Assembly (NCBI RefSeq): GCF_026151205.1
Contig: NC_087073.1
Span: forward strand, 6,035,001-6,099,000
DNA: 64,000 nucleotides
Origin: Bolinopsis microptera
Lineage: Eukaryota; Ctenophora; Tentaculata; Lobata; Bolinopsidae
Direction: 5' to 3'
Under the pieces are notes generated by a model, which worked only from the letters and a program-made list of their open reading frames with translations, was not told the origin of the DNA and searched no databases. The position numbers were made by a program, and so were the translations under genes. Shown in pieces: positions 24,601 to 39,600 of the stretch (the first letter of the stretch is position 1; every line of letters starts with the position of its first letter).

Positions 24601-27600
24601 TCGTCGTGGATCACAGAGGCAGATCGCAGTGAACCGTTACCAACTAGAACTGTTTTGAGACAGCCAGAGTAACGACAATTAGCATTTCATTTGTCCTAAA
24701 TTTTGTGTACTCATTCCTGGGCCTTGTCATACTAAATCTTCCCAGCCATTATACTTTTTGACAAGGTAAAAGTCACGATATTTAGAGGAATCCTCATCTG
24801 AGAACACACTATCTCTATTGTGCTAACTCGGTGGAGTTAGCAAGGAATACCTTCTGGAGACCTGTTAGGATACCAGATTATAGAGAAACATGAGTTTGAA
24901 GCTCCTTAGTCGTGATACTCTTTGAAGACCAGAAAAGGGAGACAGATCTGTGCTGTGGGAGAATATTTTACCCTAGAGCTGCGCTGCTAAGATTCAGGGC
25001 TCAACGGTAGGGGTTCTACAACAGCTGTAGGGGTTAGTAGGGCTGAGCCCTGCACTGCCAGAAAAGAAGCCGAGTATATCATGTAGTTGAGCAGTGTGTA
25101 ACCCTGTCGGTAACCTTAAAAGTTCTCCCGCAATACACGATATATTCAGGTCTCCGGACACCCTCCCAACCCCCGTGTTTGAGCTGTTTAGTGAGTGTAG
25201 AGAGTCTAACTCGGTCTAACTGTGTGGTATAACAGCAGCTCTGCTACTACTACGTGTACTTACAGTGTACTAGCAGTGACTGCAAGTACACTGTAAGACG
25301 TAAGTACACTGTCAGTACACTGCAAGTACACTGTAAGTAGTCACTACTTACAGTGTACTTGCAGTGTACTGACAGTGTACTTACGTCTTACAGTGTACTT
25401 GCAGTGTACTGACAGTGTACTTACGTCTTACAGTGTACTGACAGTGTACTTACAGTTTAATACATGTGTACTGACAGTTTAGTACATGTGTACTGACAGT
25501 TTAGTACATGTGTGGTTGTGTAAGTTGTGTGTACTACTTGTCTCCCTCTCTCTCCAACCACATGTCAGTCTCCCCACACCAGTCATCACCTCCCCCCTGA
25601 CATGTGTTAAAACTTAAAACCACTTGTGTAACACCTCTTCTTCTTCCTTCTTCCCTACATTTAGTACACAATTTGCTCACCATACAGTATACACACACAA
25701 ACTAAATACACTGCATAGTACACTAATGTACATTGTGTCGTGTTCAGGGGGTGTGTGGGGCCCGATTGAGAGGAGTGGACTAGTAACGTGAGATTAGATC
25801 TCCCCCCTCCCAGACGATCCTCCCAGCCACTCACTCTGTTCCTTGTCTACCCACTTCCTCCTAATACCCGTATATCAAATACCCGTATATTCTGAATGAT
25901 ATGCCAGATTGCTCGTGTTTAGTAATCATTATGTATCGAGGAGAGTGCACTCGCTCACTACTACTGGGTGTAACTGTATATTTCTGGATATATAATCCGT
26001 CTAAGTTTCTCTAAATAATATATCTCTGCGATCAGATGATTCCCGGATATAGATCACTGATCAGTGACCCAGTGTAAGTCTAAGAATACCTTGAGTGTGT
26101 GTGTGTGTGTGGGGGGTGTAAGTAAGGTGTGGTTCAGGTTGTTTGTGTGTGGGGTGTGTACTGTGTGTGCAGGTGGGGTGTGTACGTGGTTGTGTATTTT
26201 CAGTGTTTATACCTGGTCCACTCTACCAGACATGCTATGGAGTTGTGCTATCCGACCCGAGATGTTGGGGTTGGTGATACGACCTGGTGCTTAACAGTTA
26301 ACATGGAGACCACCATCCGGCCTTGTCCCCGGCCAGTCTCTCACATCATCCACTTAGACCCAATTATCAGACCCGGGGTTGACTCCCGGTGTCATCAATT
26401 TAAACGGAGACAGGGATCTTGATATCCTCGCCTCGCTAATAGAGACAAAGTCACGTGACTAGGTGTTGGTAACAATGAGTACAATAGAAGTGCTCACTCT
26501 GTGGGACAGTTTCCACCGACTGTCAGATCGGGAGGATGGGGTGAAGTGAGGTGGAAGAGGCGGAAGTGAGGTGGAAGACGGCGCTTCCTTTTGTTCTGCG
26601 CTTGATCCTGCACCAGTCCTGACGCCAATCAGACCCCCAATCTCCACAGCATCTATTCTACTGTTTCTTCCATTCCTCCTTTAAGTGGTGTACTCCTTGT
26701 CTTCACAATCCCGGACCTTCTCTCTTCTTCCTTCTCCCTGATTAGCGGGTACTCATCACGTGGAACAAATACTGCCCTCTGATTGGATAATGGCTCAACT
26801 TGACCTGCTAAGGACCAGCCTAGTCAGCCAGTCATCCTGACTTCAGTTGCCACCTCTCCCGCAGCACACACACACATTGTGTTTTGTTGATGTGGGATGT
26901 GCTGCTTTGTTTGTGGGAGCTCTCTAATTAGTGCAGTTAGTTATTGGTTCATTAAAAGACTCAGCATTGGGAGTCTAGACTGGTCGAGCTACTTAAACAT
27001 TGGACTCAGTTCGGTCTCACTAGTGGGCTCACAAGTAATCCTTTATCCGAGCTCGCAGCTAAAGAGAAGCCGACCGTACCATCGTGATCTTTTGATACAA
27101 AGTCAACTCTGTTAATGTCTAATTAGATATATTGCAACTGATTTGATCGGAGTAAGACCTGTTACAATAAACTGAAATCAAATGATCTCTGTGTGAGATT
27201 AAGGGCATGTATGTAACGGTGTACCATCAGATAAACCGCCTGCTCTCCTATTCTAACAATATCAGACTAAAACAAAACCGTCTAGATGATAGTGCTAACT
27301 TTATCGTGCTTTAACCATTAACATGTACTCAGGTTTCGTATCTATTAGTACAGTTCATTGCAATGTCTAATTATTCAGTTTGTGTGAAATTAGACTGGAA
27401 CCGCTGCGAAGAACAAACTCTCTTTTTCATCACATCCAACAATTACAACCATCCCAACTTACCAAACTCCATTGTTATACAGTACAGAAATACAAAGTTT
27501 TTTGACAACTTTTAATAGCCGGACCAGGTGTAAACAGTGTCTGACAGAGATATCTTCAGAAAGCTCTACAAGATCGGTTAGTTGCCTGAAGAGGTGGAGG

Positions 27601-30600
27601 ATATAGACATTTTTGGGAGGTTGTGCGTGGTGGCCCCTGGTGCCTGCCTCACCGCACGTGCTGTTGTCAGCCGCGCAGTGCCTGCCTCACCGCACAGCGC
27701 CATCAACCGAGTTACGAACACTGTTCTTCTAGATCCGAACCCTTACAAGCCAGCAATACTAAGGGCCCTTAAATGGAATGAATTAGCTTACCTTACTTAC
27801 CGTGTTATCTAATATGGCAGAAACTATCGGTGCTGCCTGAACATCGCCCGATACGACGAACGATCTTACCGTAAACTTACCGCATATTTTACCGTAAACG
27901 AGGAGTGAATACCGTGGGACGAAGGATCTTTCCGTAAAATGGACGGGAATTATGTAGACGATCATGCTGTCTGCCGGGAATATTACTGTGATATGACATA
28001 TTATTATTGAACTGCTTCTCTCTCTCTCTCGCCAACATTGACTGAACGTAGAGACATAGATATTTTGGAAAAGAGAACTGTAATATTTTCTTTGTCAGCC
28101 TGGTCAACAAGAGTTAGCATAGTTACAATACAGTGTACCTGAACAGTGTTACCATAGTTACAACAAACGCTTCAAATTTGTGTGAATAACTTTATAAAGT
28201 GTAAGCCATTCGCCTTTAACAAAAACCACATGTCTCGTTCACGACCTCCACACATGTGCTAACAGATGTTCTTACATTTATTATTTTTCAGGGATTAGCA
28301 AAGGTGTTTCTGAAGGATATAGGGGAAGTCGAGGTATTACAACTGCTGCTAACTGTCCTTAAGGAGGGAGCTTTAGGGACAACCTGCATCGTGGTCAACA
28401 GCCAGGATAAACACCTCACCGCTTGCAAGTAAGACAGCTTTGATTTAACTTAGAGTTAGACTAATGCGGTCCTAGACTCTAATTCCGCTTTTTAACAGTT
28501 TTCGCTTATTTTTTGACATTATCTCACTCCGATATATCGGAGAAGTATTGATTTAAAAACGGCGCAGTGACATTTAGTTACTTATCGGAAACATCTGGAA
28601 ATGTTACTGATATCGCAAACATTACAATTGCCCAATTCTCATGTAATCCCTGTAATTCAATTTTATTCAATTTGACAATTATTAATCTGCAATCATACTA
28701 TAAATAGGATCACCGAATAGCCGTTTTGACGCCCTTATTTCCCTCAGACTGTGGCGGTGGCCGTTGTACAGAACTATGCCCACTCTGAAGAGAGTACCAA
28801 TCTGTAATGATAGATGTGAGGAATCGGAGTGTTTAAATCCCTTCCATTACTTCTTGACGATGAGCCACGGGCCCTCCAAAACCATAAGGCTAGCTGGTGA
28901 GTTCAATTTCTAAAAGCTGGAAGGGTTGCGGTGGGGTATAATTAGAAAGGTTGCTGGCCTGGACTCGCAGGGAAGCGGACCCGGAGATAAGAGGGTAGCA
29001 GGTTGGCTATAATTAGAACGGTTGCTGGCCTGGACTCGCAGGGAAGCGGACCCGGAGATAAGAGGGTAGCAGACCTTGAACTTGTCGGAGAGCTGACCCA
29101 GGGGGTGGGAAAAGAGACCTTTCACTGTTTCTGCTACGGCAGTCTAAATACTCACATTCCTCGCGTTACTCCAAATTAGTACAAAATCCGGCAGAGTCTC
29201 GCGTTTAACGGTTCATGTGTGTTGTAACCGTGGAAACTATCCCTAAAGTCGGCTGTCTAATCTGGTGGCCGGTTTAGTCGATATATTGAGAATTTTGAGA
29301 ATTTGCCGGGTTTCCTTCTCCGAGCCTTTTAAATTTAAGCGCAAGAGACCCTTGCCCTAGACATCACCTCCTTCGTGGAACTCCTAAAATGTGTCCTTTG
29401 TTCGAATGAAGCCTTATAGCTCCTCCGTAGCCTGATTAGTAGGGACCGCGAAAATTATTTTTTCTAGTGCTCGCCTTTTTGTACGGAATCGTAATTTCAA
29501 GATAATTATGTTTCATAGAGTTAAATTTAGAAAGCATGACAAAACCTTGCTTACAATATTAGTACAACCTGATTTGTTGTACACAGCACAGACTCCACTT
29601 TGGCAAACTCAAGCATGCTTGTCATGTTTTGTCCTGAAGCGATAATTCAAAGTCTAAAGCGTAGTGTTATTATTAGAGGTATTCCAGTATAAATACAGTT
29701 CTCCATACCTCCGAGCAACAGCATCTCTCACGGACCTGCTGGTTCTTAAATCCGGTACACACACAATCACACATTAATACCCGGCTTGACCCCCTTCTCG
29801 GTACACACACAATCACACATTAATACCCGGCTTGACCCCCTTCTCGGTACACACACAATCACACATTAATACCCGGCTAGACCCCCCTTCTCGGTACACA
29901 CACAATCACACAATCACACATTAATACCCGGCTAGACCCCCTTCTCGAGAATCCCTGGGTTATGTGCCGGGGGAGAGTGAAGTGTGAATTACAGCAGACA
30001 TTCCTCATTTGTCGTTATCTGTCGATTCTAAGTGAGATCTTCTCTTCTCCACCTGTCATCTCGTCCTGAAAATTGCAATCAGTCCTGGTCCGCCTGACAT
30101 ATTATTTTCTAGAAAAGTCGTTGATCTTCCCTCCCTAAAATCTCAGCTTGAGCGTTTATCATCGTCACATATTGCTAGAAAGAACTTCGCCACTTAAAGC
30201 TTTTAAGTAGTTAAAGTTTCAGAGTGGGGTTGGCGGTGGTGTTTGGGAGAGATGGTATTTATTTACGAGACAAAGAAGCTGTCCAGTGTCTGCTGCCAGC
30301 AGGCACTTTACCGCACACAACACCATCATCTCTCACATCTCTCCCATCTTCAAGCCCAGCTTTTAACCACTTTATTGCTTGATGCGATAAATACAGAGAG
30401 GGATTGAGAGAATGAGTAATAACTGTCAGGTTAAAGTTCGCTGAGTGCTCTCTCTCTCTCTCTGGTAGCGAGACAAGCAAGCCACGGTAGACGTTATATG
30501 TCTAGCGGGTGAGGGTTACTCCATTAATCCCAAACCAGCTGCCGACTCTCTGATTAATGAACGTCTAGATGCTGCGAGCGGGAGCAGGACAGCGTGGTAC

Positions 30601-33600
30601 CAATCAAACTGATTGGTATCTGTTTCTGCCCCCTTCGGGATATCGTGCCCGGTATGTGCCTGATCCGATAGCCACGTGGTTAGCTGATAGTCACGTGACA
30701 GCTGCTGATTGGCCCTGTGTATCGGTCAGTATCAAGTCACATGGGCAGCTGATTGGTAAAGCTTGGTGTTATATTTGCGGATTAGTAGATTGGATTGTGG
30801 ATTGTGGGTTGAGCAAGCCTAAACCGCACGATTTGTAGGTGTATAGGTATATCAAGGATTGGTCGCCGTGGGCGACTACTGTGATAATAGGGTGTACTTG
30901 ATAGTTTTCTAGAGCAATCTCTCTAATTTCTCTCATACCAAATGACAAAGGACGTATCCAAGAAGGGCTACAAATTTATGCCTCACACTGCACACAGCAC
31001 AAAGGACAAAACTTTAATTGCTTCCATATTTTTACCAAAATCTAGCACCCGAGTTACACTCCCTACAAGCAGAGCTCACTACGGCTCCATTTAGAGGTTT
31101 CCCTCTATGTCCAGCTAACAGCTGATATATTGTACATCCCAGCAACACAACCCGGCAACTTCTGTCGGGAACTCTTTGCGACAAATTTAGAAAATTGAGC
31201 CGTCTCTTCGGAACTCTAATCTACGGTCTGGTGCAGCTCCAAAATGTTGTAATTCTATTTGTATCTGAGCTCCGTGACCTGTGATTTGTCATGTCGGGCC
31301 CGCTTGGGACTCATTATGTCGCGGGAGCGAACCGGCCGGGAACTGTCTGGACAAATTTCATTTTATTTACATTTACTTTGATACATGCCCTTTGATACCT
31401 GCAAGTAACAATTCTGTTCATACCTGGAAAATGTAGCACATAAGTTAAAGGTGTTTGAGTCGGGGAGTAGAGTTTCAAACAGATCGCGAGTTTGGCTGCT
31501 CACTATTCCGGTAGTCAATTAGAACTGTGTCCTTTGGAGACTTATAGTGCCTGGCAGGGTAGGAGACAGTTCAAAGGACCTGAAATATAAATCCAGAACC
31601 AGCAATTAAGGTAAAAATAAACCAACTCTGTGATGTGATAAGGGAACTCAGTATATTTAGAACATATAATAGGGAGGGACTGAATAATTTTATTTAGTTC
31701 ATGGAGTAAGGAGGAACTCAATAATTAAGCATACGTGTCTCCCAGATTAAATGCAATAGCCATGCCCCTTTTTCTTAACATTGTCTCTTACATGAGGTTC
31801 GCTGCCGCGAGTCTCGGGGCTAGATAAAATTATTAAGTACATCATTGCAGAGCACAATGATCACGATAAGTACACGCACGCGGTACGTGTAATATACTGG
31901 CAGTAAATTCATGAAAAGAGAGAGTTCCTCCAGTCGCTCAGATAAATTCCACATTATTAAGAGTTAGTCGGACAGTCGCCCCGTTCTTCTCTCCTGATAA
32001 CCATGAAGTCAGCCGGCACTCCTGTGATCTTCCCGTTCAAACGACGCCATCTCACCTTCTCCCCTCTCAAACTGCTGTCTGAGTAGATAAGCCAGACAGT
32101 GATATGGTCTCGTTTCTAGAGTAGGAAGTGGGAGGAAAGGGAGTAAATACTATTTTACTGGAGAAATTATTGGACAAAATTCGGAGAAGAGTAGAAAAGG
32201 AGGAAGGAGGGGGTGTCGTGGAATCTAGGGAGAGGAAGAAGGGAGGGTAAAAATCCCGTCATCCAGGACCCAAGATATGGACTAGACTAGGGCACAAGTA
32301 TTTGCGCTGATAAGATAAGTAGGAAGTTGGTGGTGAAATGTGGTGTCTGATGTCCGCCTGATAATGTGGAGCACAATACAATACTTCACACCCTGGTTCA
32401 CTGCAATTGTATGGTTATCGTGTGGCTGGAAGTGTGACAAATGGCGACATGTTTCTAGAATGTACCGGATTTTCTTTCGAAGAAAATAAAGCCCTTCCCA
32501 GTTCCCAAGGTCGTGATTGATCCGCGCTGTCGTATTGGATTAGAGCTACAGTGTGTTACTATGGAAACTAATAGCACTTGATACAAAGTCTTTCCCCTTC
32601 TCTTTCTCGGCAACAGTCTTTAATAGACCTCTCTAACTAGCTCTCCAACTGTTGCTCTAACAATAATTTAGTTACAATTATACGTACCTTCAGCATCCAT
32701 ATCCACTTGATTCCGGCTCTAAACATTTTACCCCCACCTCCCGGCTCAATCGAATACAGTTGAATAGCGCTGAATCATAACCATAAATGGAATAATCGAG
32801 GCATATGTCTAGCCAGCTAGATTTTATGTCTCGATCCTGTTTCATTAGAGCCTGGTTGGGTGCACATCACGCGTTCTCGTCTCTCCTGTCAGTTGGTTTC
32901 AAAGGCATTATGTTCCACAACTGGATTGAAAAGCACAGCGGATACTCCTCCTCAGTGGAGCCCCAGTGGAGCCTCAGTCGAGCCTAAGTCGAGCACATTG
33001 TTACTTCTCCCGCAGCAAGCCCGATATCTCCCCCAATCTGCCCTGTACTCATCTGTCGAAAGAGCAAAATACCAAGTCTGCCGCATGACACAGGTCCTTT
33101 CAGCTCGTAACTTTGTTCTGAGTAACAAGCCAGACATTGAAACGTGTCGGAATAATCGCTTACTGTCCTGGAGACGCTTACGCAACGAGTGCAATATCCA
33201 ATAAAAAGCTCATCTTCAATGACACGAATACATTTATTATTATTACTCTTTTCATAAAACCACGATGACAAATGGGTCTAGCTACATGATCTGTTCTGCG
33301 ACAAATTATCCTCTGTCGTGTATCGTGATCTGTTTATTCTCGTTATATCCACATCATTCATCAGCTGATGGAAAATACCAACATCATTAGTTCAGTTCTC
33401 ACTAGCATTTTCCCTCTGTGGGAGGGAGAGACGGATATAATTTCTAAATTGTAAGTGGATTAGAGAAAGCTTTTTCTGACGGAGCATTATAGTTGGTGCT
33501 CAACACTCCCCAGTGTAATGTTCCCACCCATATCGCGGAGGAAAAGTGAGTTCCTATGTAAATGGGGGAGAGGCTAAAAATAGTGTTGATCTATAATAGA

Positions 33601-36600
33601 GCAAGCCAACAAAGCTGTGAAGCTTGGTGGAAGTGGACCGTCCTTGATTAAAGTGCATTGACACAGTTCATTAGATACATGTGTATTTTTACCGGCAGAT
33701 AATGCAACACTGCCAAACTGGCGGTGGGAGGCGGTGTTTGTGGACCGTAACACTACCCAGCCTAGTGGGTCAGGATTAGTGGAGCACGTTCTATCGGACC
33801 CGTTTCTGCGGAAGAATGAACATCGCCAAAATCGGTCGAAATCGTTGTGTTTGTTGTTTGGTGGTATAAATAACTGCCAGTTTGTGCGACGTGAGGCCTG
33901 TGAGCCAGCATCGCTGATCTTAAACCTAATTTAAAGAAGAAAGAATTTTAAGAAACGTGATTCTTTAATCCAGCGACGCGTAAACTTTTGCTGTCAGTTT
34001 TCTGTAATTTTAGGGGGGCTTCGTGACTAGGAAAGCGAGTACCTTTGGATGAGAAAATCAGAGAATTCGCACTCAGCACACAAGTGCTGGGAGACTTTCT
34101 GAAGATGTTCTAGAAAGTGGGTTGCAAATGTGGGCTCTCTAATCTCGCATTCACTACTTCATGTCGCTATAATGTTCTGCTGCGAGGGGCAATGGAATCA
34201 CAATTCGATTTTTTTTTCTTGGCCTTTTAGACAAAAATTACTGGAATATTCTTTTACTTTATGCAGAAATGAAGCATAGTAATTAAAGATATTATGTCTA
34301 AAACTTTTAAAATTAGTTTAGAATTTTAAAAATTAGATTTATTACAGATTTATAATTTCAGATACGTCACCAGTTTCCCTGCCAATCACCAGAGACCTGT
34401 CAGATTCAGGTGAGTTTCATATTTCAAGGTGTCTAGAACCGTTTTTGATGTGATAAAGATTATTAGGGGTCAATGTCGAGTGATCAAAATTTCCGGTCTG
34501 TGATAATTTGAGAAAATTGTGTTTGAGAACTCGCATAATACGATAATAATGAAAATCATGCGGTTGTTCTACCCAACCTAAATGAAGTTGAGGTTTGTTT
34601 TGGTGACATAAAAGCTAGTGTGGATTATTTTGCAATGTCTTATCTTCACGAATCACGAGTGTGCCCAATACCGAAGATTAAACGCCCGGTTCCAAATTTG
34701 TCATCTCTCATGCTCAATTCTAGAAGCGTGAGGCACATTTGTCATAACCTCAACTAAATGCTCGCCCGGTATGCAGCTCATTATTACACTACAATTTCGG
34801 AATTAAAACACACTCTAGTGGCCCTGTATCTAGCTGGCCTTGGTCGCACCATTCCTTTGAAGTAGCGGTAAATAGTCTGCGGTTCTCTTCACAACAACTC
34901 TCCCGGTGCTTACTGCTGCACATCGCTTCTTTGCCGTGGTTTACTAAAGGAGGAGTTACTTTGTCGCCGTTAGAAGCCGCTTTGAAAGTACAGGCTCGCC
35001 AGAGGTGAGAGGTATTATAGAGGTACTCGATAACGTGCTGCTAATCACGTTTTCAGCGCCGCTCTCGGTCTCACGTGGGCGGTTTTTAGTATGCCATGTT
35101 GATCACAGAGTTGTTATCATACGTAGTAGTGCCACCACCTCTAACATCACGCTTCTTTCAAAGTGTAATGGGATAATGAGACTTCATTAAATTCTGCTGA
35201 TATATTCATTATTATTATGTACCGAGTTAGAGGAATTTACTGCCAAGACACAAGTATAAACGCAGTCCTGAATTATGGGTTCATCTCCTAATCTTACAAA
35301 GGCTGGTTGGCATTTGGTGTAAAATGTGCTACCCGGATCTAGGACGTGCCAGGCTATACTTTAAGAAGCGCATCGCCCTCACGGCTCACTTGTGGGCTGT
35401 GTTTGAGCGGCCTGACCCGAAACCTTGGCAAATATAACCTCGATAACGAAGTAACCGAATTTCAATTACCATAATGTCGCGATCCTGTGGGAAAGTGGGT
35501 TATTTGATCATGAAGGTGATGATCAGCTGATGACTGTGCTGATAAACCCCTGATATGTTGGTCTACCACTCAGCGGTTTGCAGGTTGCTGGTCCATGATC
35601 ACATGCCACAAGCCTCCCCTGGCATTCTTCTCTTGTCCGCTCCTCTCTGACACACTGGGTTGGCTTCTCAGCGTTTAAAGGTGACAACATCTCTCATTTG
35701 AATAAAGCCACGCAGAAGCAAAGCCTTGTATATCTAGTGTGGAGGGATTCCACTCCTTTACGAAGTTATCACGTGATTTGCCCACGTGTCCTGTCATGAC
35801 GTGATATTTCAGACCACGTGGGCTTCAGTCCCATTATGTGGAGTCGGCAAGAAACCCCGACTCATCGCCACCGAGTCTGCACGACCAGTGACCCTTCATT
35901 GCAATAAGTACTTACCTTGACGGACACACAATACCATAATGCCATATACACAGCAGTTCGCCGCGCCATTAACAGCTCCATTGTCCCGACAATATTGTCC
36001 AGCCTGGTGAGAGTTTCTTGAGAGGTGATCCATTTGCGAACCCTTCACTTCACTACAACCCTCCTCCACCACTCTATGTAATGAGATCTAGATATTGTGT
36101 GATTGGGTTTTTAGATTGATAGAGCGAAGGCTGGTTCTACGTGCGGATTGCGGACTTGTCTACTTATAGTGTAAATGAGACTCACACTATTGGTGGTCAT
36201 GTTAAATACAGACATGATAAAGAAATTGTAAATGTGTGCGTTTTCGTGTGAGATATGCAGGACATATTATATGTTGATGTCATTTTAGTCTGAAAGTAAA
36301 CGGTCGTTGTTGTAGACAACAAATGTTTGACAATATTGTATTAGTCATGATCTAAATTCTGGAGATCTAACGTTAATTATTTGCAGGAATCTGTATCGAC
36401 ATGTGTTCTGACACCTTCAACACAGGTTAGTTTCCATAGAAACACATTACCTATCCTATCAGCAATCATTCGGACGGCAAAATATCAATTTTAAATTTAA
36501 CGGAGATAAATTTTGGGTGGAATCATCTCTGGGGATGGATTCATTTCAAGCTTATCAGATCGAGCTAGATTTATTTTTAATTTGCATTTTTATCACGTGC

Positions 36601-39600
36601 CTGGAATCAATAAGACTATTTTCCAACAATGAGACAGAAGTATATGATACACATGGGCGATCAGTATTCATGAACATTTGATCACAACAGCGGCTCTTTT
36701 GAGTTGTTCCTGTGTGCTAGTCGCATATCAATTGATGCTTGCAACAAACAAAATAAATTGATTGTGTCTCCAATGCGCCTGCATCGATAATTGGATATTC
36801 TTTTGTTTTCGCTTATTTAAATGAGAAGTGATGCCTTATTTAAGTTTAACAATTTCTGGGTGAGAAATATACAAAATGGAAAGAATTAACAAACTTGTCC
36901 ATCATCTTTTGAGAAGTGCCGAATATTCGCTGAATCAAACCAATTTTGGTAGTTTTGCCTTGAATATTTTACCGCCCAAAAGATTGCTGATTTTTTTAAT
37001 CTATAATATATTCTCATTATTTTCCGAACTTTTCCCATCACCACTATTGTCAAATCATTTTCTCATTAGCCGCTACTCATCCTCACTGCTTCTCACTTCT
37101 CACAAATATTACAGACAAATATGTCGACATATTGATATATATCCCTTTGTGACTTGACTGACTATGAGAGATTGTAGTGCAGAGGAAATGGAGCCCAGTT
37201 GATGTTGCACGTGATGAGAAGGCGTTTGATGTGTCTACTTCTCTCGACATCACATGCGATCAAATGCGGACATTTCACGTGAAAAAATAGAGCAATCGGT
37301 AATGATTTCTCGAATATATCAGCAGAATTTAAAGAAGTACCAGAATGATAGCTGTCGCACTTAGCAGTTTGTAAGTGCTATCACGTTATTCTCTTTGTGA
37401 GTGGATCATAATATACAGGTTCATTACTGACCTTGTGTAACCGACTGAGATCCAATACGACCCAAGTATGTACCTCAGAAAAGAAGTCATCCTAGTATCC
37501 TAGTAACCCTAGTAACCTAGTAACCTAGTAACCTAGTAACCTAGTAACCTAGTAACCCTAGTAATCTAGTAACCTAGTAACCCTAGTAACCATAGTAACA
37601 AACCTTCACGGTGTGGTGCATTACGTTACGTTTTCATGGTATAGGAAATCTGTCTGTTTTAGACATGTCACTGTGTGTGGGATTATTTCCTCATGTCATG
37701 ACTTCACAAGCTCTAATTATACAGCTAATTATACAGTATAATACTCTAATTATGCAGTCTATACCACAGTCTTAAATAAAAAGTCTTTCGATATCAGTCT
37801 ATAAATAGCACCTTTGACAGTTCCTACATCACGTTAACATTATATCCGGTCCCAAAATATCCACCGTTCCATCCACAGACGATATCTCAAGCAAGCTTGA
37901 TTTCTACTAATTGTCCCTCAATCCTGTCCTCTCTTCAAAAATCTAGTTTAATCCCCTCTCACGTGAACCCGGAACTATTCTCTCTTCTTTCTCCTAAACA
38001 CTGTCGCATGATCTGTGCCACACTGCTACAAAGCAAGAAGTAACTGCACGTTGAGAAATATTGTAACAATGAGGCGGACTGTCTGCAGAATGTTCCTTGC
38101 TACCTGGCCTATACACTTCCACTGCTCAACATTGCTTGCTGCTCCTCACAAAATACCTCCTTCATCTTTGTGTGAGGATGTTAAAAATCTTTGTGTCTGG
38201 TTAAAACACTGATTTTAATTGCTGGTTTTAAAGTAACCTAAAGTAAGTAGTTTTAGTGCTGGTTTTGGTTACCCAATGCCCGTGCCCGAATCTCTCCCTC
38301 GCAAGATTTTAAATGAACCGACTGGCGAATGGACGTTTCGGAACTAATCTGAAATGTCTACACGTTTAGTATCATTCCAGATATTACTAACGTACATAGA
38401 ACGGCAGCGTTATTATATCTTTATATGCTGAATGGCGTTTATATGCTGAATGGCGGGAGCGTAAGAGGGGTTACCGATAGAATAATTTGTAGAAAGAAAG
38501 TTTTACAGTAGTTATCGCTCTGCCTTACATGTCTACATGTCTGTCGGACGAAGTTCTAAATATCAGTTCAGAGACTGGGTAAAGCTACTGCTGACAACGA
38601 AAAAACTTCAACATTCGAGGTTTCATACAGCCGTTCACAGCACGGTGAAACAATACATATTCTCAATCTTTATCACTGACACTTCCAGGTTCTTTCCCAC
38701 TTCACAACACGTGACAACAAACACTTTCTCTTTCTCTTTACACTTTCTCTAACCGCTCTTTGTTACAGAAGAAGGTGACAGTAACGGTGTTTGGTGTAAC
38801 GTAGCTTACTGGGAACATAACCAGAGGATAGGTGCTCTGCACTGTGTTAACGATCCTATCGTTGCTATCGCCAACAATATCTCCCATAGTGGTAAATTGC
38901 AGGGTCCGTTACCCTTTTTAGACTTTCTTTTTTAAGACTTTCTTTTTAAAGACTGTTCTTAAAAAACATTACATTAAATTCTATTTTGGGACAAAATTAG
39001 GGGATTATTCGAAGATAAATATCTCAGTTGAGCATCATTTCAAACCCCGAATCCCACAGGTCTGGACCTCGCTAAGATCGCTAACGATGATGTATCACGT
39101 GATGAAGTGACGGCTCGAGTTAGGAAACATATCGGTAGCGGAATCTTAGTTTCACTAGAGGAGGACGGAATCTGGCTCTACAATCGCAGTGAGGTACGGT
39201 CCATTACACTTTCTTTGTTGTTGGCGCTTTATTTCGAATATTCCGCGAGAATAACGTGATCATTTTAATTTAGTATGATTTATAATTCGTGAATCGTTAC
39301 AGAGATAATATTAGTGCGGTAATAGTGTATCCGTTTCTTTGTTCAATAATGTTGCACTCAGACTACACCTGAATATAATTTGGTCTAGTTTCCGCTCACT
39401 AAATAACTGATCTTATATCACGGTCTCTGGGCCTAACTAAAATAGTCCCCGCTAGTCTGGGTTTCAGACCCGGATGATACTAATATAGTCCCCGCTAGTC
39501 CGGGATTCAGACCTGGATGATACTAAAATAGTCCCCGCTAGTCTGGGTTTCAGACCCGGATGATAAGAAGTGATAGCCATGGTAGCTGGAGCCTAACTCC

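Larger units (their letters stand above)
15700..28291 (+). other. Intron 1 of the I-Smad gene, 12.6 kb
   Basis: The intron runs from the GTAAGA donor after 15699 to the CAG acceptor at 28289-28291, phase 0 at both ends. It holds scattered E-box-like CACGTG sites, a second GTCTAGAC, several small tandem duplications and a long perfect palindrome, but no gene I can support. ORFs inside it (for example 16587-16802 and 24060-24464) have no recognisable domain. Confidence 0.75.
28897..34361 (+). other. Intron 3 of the I-Smad gene, 5.5 kb
   Basis: No gene is seen inside. It contains two tandem repeats near its 5' end. ORFs such as 30569-30838 and 32860-33204 show no domain and are taken as chance. 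Confidence 0.6.

Noticed and set aside
37491-37600. CRISPR-like or telomere-like array
   Set aside because: Units of 8-10 bases without spacers are a plain microsatellite, not CRISPR, and the unit is not a telomere motif.
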